Made by a program: the position numbers and the translations under genes. A DNA stretch of 18,089 bases from Tannerella sp. (GTDB taxonomy: Bacteria > Bacteroidota > Bacteroidia > Bacteroidales > Tannerellaceae), in assembly GCA_031283785.1 (NCBI GenBank), contig JAITBC010000326.1, positions 1 through 18,089 of the forward strand. Reading direction: 5' to 3'. Positions within the stretch are counted from its first letter, which is position 1. Each line of letters starts with the position of its first letter. The notes beneath the pieces were generated by a model. That model was not told the origin of the DNA. It saw only the letters and a program-made list of their open reading frames with translations, and made no database searches. Of this stretch, positions 15,883 to 18,089 are shown in pieces.

Positions 15883-17256
15883 TTATTCTACGATATCCGT
15901 TTTCATATCCGTCCTTCTCGTACGGAACACGTTCACATCGCCTTTCTTCATACGCCTCCGCCCGTCCGTCCCCGTATATTCTATCAGATAATAATATGCT
16001 CCGGCAGGCACATATTCACCCCTGTATTTACCATCCCATCCCTGCGACGGATCGGTCCAACGGAACAATTCGGTACCCCAGCGGTTAAAAATACTTCCCC
16101 TGAAATCCATTACGGATTTATATCTGACCCTGAATATATCATTGATACCGGGAGTAACGCCGGGAGAGAACGCGTTCGGTATCTCCATCACCGTCTCCGT
16201 AATTGCTATATCAAAGCTGTTTTCTTCCGTACAATCTCCCGAACGACTGATTGCTTCCACCGTTATTCTATATTTACCTTCACGGTCGAATGTATATACC
16301 AGTTCTTCCGCGTTAAAAAGAACGTCGGGAGAGGGATTCTCATCTTTAAAGATTTTCCACGTAATCAATGATGCCACAGGTATATTGGCATAAGCGCGAA
16401 ACGTCACATACGCAGGCGCCTGCAATTCGCCTTCCGGGGCATCCGCACCGGCGGCAGCGCCGGGAGAAGCGACTGCCGTATCGCTATAAAGTTCAATCGC
16501 TTTCGCCTCGTAGAGGGATATGGTCGCCGACTTCTCAATGCCGAAGTGACGTGCAAACATATCGCCCGTCAACGTGATCTCCGTATCCGTCAGTATCAAC
16601 GGGAAATTTCGTTCGGCAGACGACGAAGGCATAAACGATGTGGCAAAGGGATGCGTATCAAATGTTTTCGAAACGTGCTCCGGCGAAAAACTTTTCGTTG
16701 CGTCATTCCATACCAGCGTCTCGTAACTTAATTCAAAAATGCGTTTTACCCTTTCCGGCGCGCCTGCCGGCGTATAATATACCATATCCGCCAGATCGGC
16801 GTCCCCTTCAAAACGTATCCCTACACATTCGTCAATTTCCGGAGATACATTGAAACGCCGTATATCAAATGCATATTTGCTATAATCAATAATCCACACA
16901 TAGCGCCTCATCGACCCCTCGTCGACATAATAACCGTATCCGTCTTCAACGTCCGAAATCATAGAAGTCGTACCGTCCTGCACCGCGGACACCCTTTCGG
17001 GGTTATTAAAATCCGGTTTCGTCCGGTAACGACACCACTGATGCGACGTCGACGACGAAGTATAACTTATCTGCACATTTTCCGTCCCATAAACGAGATA
17101 CACCTGTATCCTGTTACTGCTGTTATCGTCCGCCAGAATCGGCGTCCCTCTTCCTCCCGTCACCTTATAATATTCTATCTGCTGGGCAGGCAAAGCGCAG
17201 GTAAACAACAGAATTGCGGAAAGCACATGAAATCTTCTTCTAATATCCATAAACAT
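15883..17256 (-). CDS. T9SS type-B cargo protein (gliding motility-associated C-terminal domain)
   Basis: A 457-residue exported protein. The signal peptide is near MDIRRRFHVLSAILLF with cleavage about LPA-QQ. Residues about 30-255 are an unrecognised beta-rich region. A short Ala/Gly/Pro-rich linker (about 262-275) leads to a PKD-like Ig domain (about 278-352; VYTFDREGKYRITVEAIS). Residues 358-445 are a type-B T9SS domain: IPNAFSPGVTPGINDIFRV, FNRWGTELFRW, WDGKYRGEYVPAGAYYYLI and MKKGDVNVFR. A basic/acidic 12-residue tail follows, longer than usual for this domain. The protein should cross the outer membrane by T9SS; its target is unknown. The first ATG is 17256; Met3 (17250) also gives a good signal peptide and fits better with the close promoter. 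Confidence 0.88.
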   Translation of the reverse strand: MFMDIRRRFHVLSAILLFTCALPAQQIEYYKVTGGRGTPILADDNSSNRIQVYLVYGTENVQISYTSSSTSHQWCRYRTKPDFNNPERVSAVQDGTTSMISDVEDGYGYYVDEGSMRRYVWIIDYSKYAFDIRRFNVSPEIDECVGIRFEGDADLADMVYYTPAGAPERVKRIFELSYETLVWNDATKSFSPEHVSKTFDTHPFATSFMPSSSAERNFPLILTDTEITLTGDMFARHFGIEKSATISLYEAKAIELYSDTAVASPGAAAGADAPEGELQAPAYVTFRAYANIPVASLITWKIFKDENPSPDVLFNAEELVYTFDREGKYRITVEAISRSGDCTEENSFDIAITETVMEIPNAFSPGVTPGINDIFRVRYKSVMDFRGSIFNRWGTELFRWTDPSQGWDGKYRGEYVPAGAYYYLIEYTGTDGRRRMKKGDVNVFRTRRTDMKTDIVE

Positions 17257-17269
17257 AAAAAAAAGTTTC

Positions 17270-17301
17270 CAAAGTTACGGATAATATCCGTCAATAGCAA
17301 A
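17270..17301 (-). promoter_or_regulatory. near-consensus Bacteroidetes promoter
   Basis: On the minus strand TTTG (17298-17301), a 20-base spacer, then TAACTTTG (17270-17277). Both boxes match the Bacteroidetes consensus TTTG / TAnnTTTG fully. The first ATG (17256) is only 13 bases past the -7 box, so the leader would be very short. It probably drives the type-B T9SS gene and perhaps the transglycosylase and uvrA genes behind it. The rest of 17257-17404 is AT-rich and shows no gene. Confidence 0.6.
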
Positions 17302-17404
17302 TTTTACAATATCGGAAATCTATTTTTGAGGTGCTATTGATTTTTTTGATCCGTTATTCCGAAAAAATCATTGTTTTTGTACCGACATAAAAAAACGGTT
17401 TCAT

Positions 17405-18089
17405 ATGAGCAAAAAAATAAAAACGGAAGAAAGCGGTGGCGGTGTGCTGATAGCTAACCCCCATATATGATCATGTATTCAAGTACCTGATGAACGACAA
17501 CCGCGTGGCACGCAAGTTTATATCTGCCATTATCGGCGAGGAAGTGGTATATCTGACCTTCGTCCCGCAGGAATATGTGCGTGAGTTGGAGAATGTTTCG
17601 GAAAGAAGCAGGAGTTTTTACCGTCTGGACTTCAATGCGCGGATACGTATCGGTGAGACGTATAAATCGGTGATGATAGAGGTACAGAAGGTATTGCTTA
17701 ACACCGACATCATGCGCTTCAGGCGTTATCCGGGCGGTCAGTACCGGAAGCGCGAGAACAGCTACGTCGATTCGTCGAAGGTCGAACACCCGATGCAGAT
17801 ATACTGCATCTTTTTCATCGGCTCGGGCATCGGTGTGAAGGGCGTCCCTGTTATGACGGTCAACCCTCGTGCGTCGGACACCGGGAAGGGCCAGGAATTG
17901 AAGGGACTGCGCAACGAGTTTCCGGATAGCCTTCACCACTGTTCGTGGATAGTTCAGGTGCCGGAGCTTCAAGGGCCGCCGCCGTCGCAACGATCCGGAA
18001 ATACTGTTAAGCATATTCGACCAGGCGAACCGTATTGACAACAGCCACATACTGAATTTGCATGTAGAGCGTTTTCCTGACGAATACCG
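17405..18089 (+). pseudogene. Rpn / PDDEXK-family (transposase-like nuclease) gene, two frameshifts, runs off window
   Basis: Three consecutive reading frames rebuild one protein. From the ATG at 17405: MSKKIKTEESGGGVLIAN. After the C run at 17458-17462 the frame moves to IYDHVFKYLMNDNRVARKF, ISAIIGEEVVYLTFVPQEY, YRLDFNARI, KSVMIEVQKVLLNTDIMRF, MQIYCIFFIG and SLHHCSWIVQVPEL. After GGG at 17973-17975 it moves again to RRRRNDPEILLSIFDQANR and LNLHVERFPDEY to the window edge. Removing one C and one G restores a single frame. Asp of RLDF and Glu-x-Gln of IEVQK match the PD-(D/E)xK core of this family (PDDEXK nuclease / recombination-promoting). It is plus-strand, opposite to its neighbours, as expected for a separately acquired gene. 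Confidence 0.85.

Noticed and set aside
17454..18050. 198-codon minus-strand open frame
   Set aside because: It is a shadow of the plus-strand PDDEXK-family gene, which has recognisable motifs.

Overview
The window looks like a chromosomal segment of a member of the Bacteroidota, most likely the order Bacteroidales. It has two proteins with C-terminal type IX secretion (T9SS) sorting domains, one type A and one type B. It also has a Bacteroidetes-style EF-hand plus leucine-rich-repeat lipoprotein, the surE-lpxB gene pair, promoters of the TTTG / TAnnTTTG kind, and mobile-gene remnants common in this phylum. Species cannot be fixed by eye. All intact genes lie on the minus strand; only the mobile remnants at the two window edges read plus.

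Layout, left to right. (1) 1-741: a truncated IS4-like transposase entering from outside the window, then debris. (2) 742-6272: a two-gene minus-strand unit made of a GH78 alpha-L-rhamnosidase lipoprotein and, overlapping it by ATGA, a large T9SS-sorted protein of a family I do not recognise. The second gene carries an in-frame TAA just after its signal peptide and is probably a pseudogene. (3) 6273-6888: a 474-bp internally deleted IS1-family element with both terminal inverted repeats and a broken transposase. A 56-bp sequence next to it has an inverted, 77 % identical partner at the left edge, so the rhamnosidase unit sits between inverted related sequences and IS debris. (4) 6889-9067: lpxB and surE. 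LpxB carries a roughly 75-residue, repeat-built, GC-rich in-frame insertion. (5) 9191-11819: an LRR lipoprotein, a YigZ/IMPACT family protein and a small coupled protein. (6) 11888-14740: uvrA. (7) 14828-15796: an MltD-like lytic transglycosylase. (8) 15883-17256: a T9SS type-B cargo protein with a near-consensus promoter. (9) 17405-18089: a plus-strand Rpn/PDDEXK-family gene broken by two single-base homopolymer expansions and running off the window.

The right two thirds is ordinary envelope, repair and housekeeping content: lipid A synthesis, nucleotide salvage, peptidoglycan turnover, excision repair and surface proteins. The left third is accessory: rhamnose-glycan degradation without a visible SusC/SusD pair, bracketed by transposon remains. 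The most unusual item is the tandem-repeat insertion inside LpxB. Next are the nonsense codon in the T9SS cargo gene and the IS-bracketed rhamnosidase unit. I found no tRNA, rRNA, CRISPR array, riboswitch or convincing intrinsic terminator.
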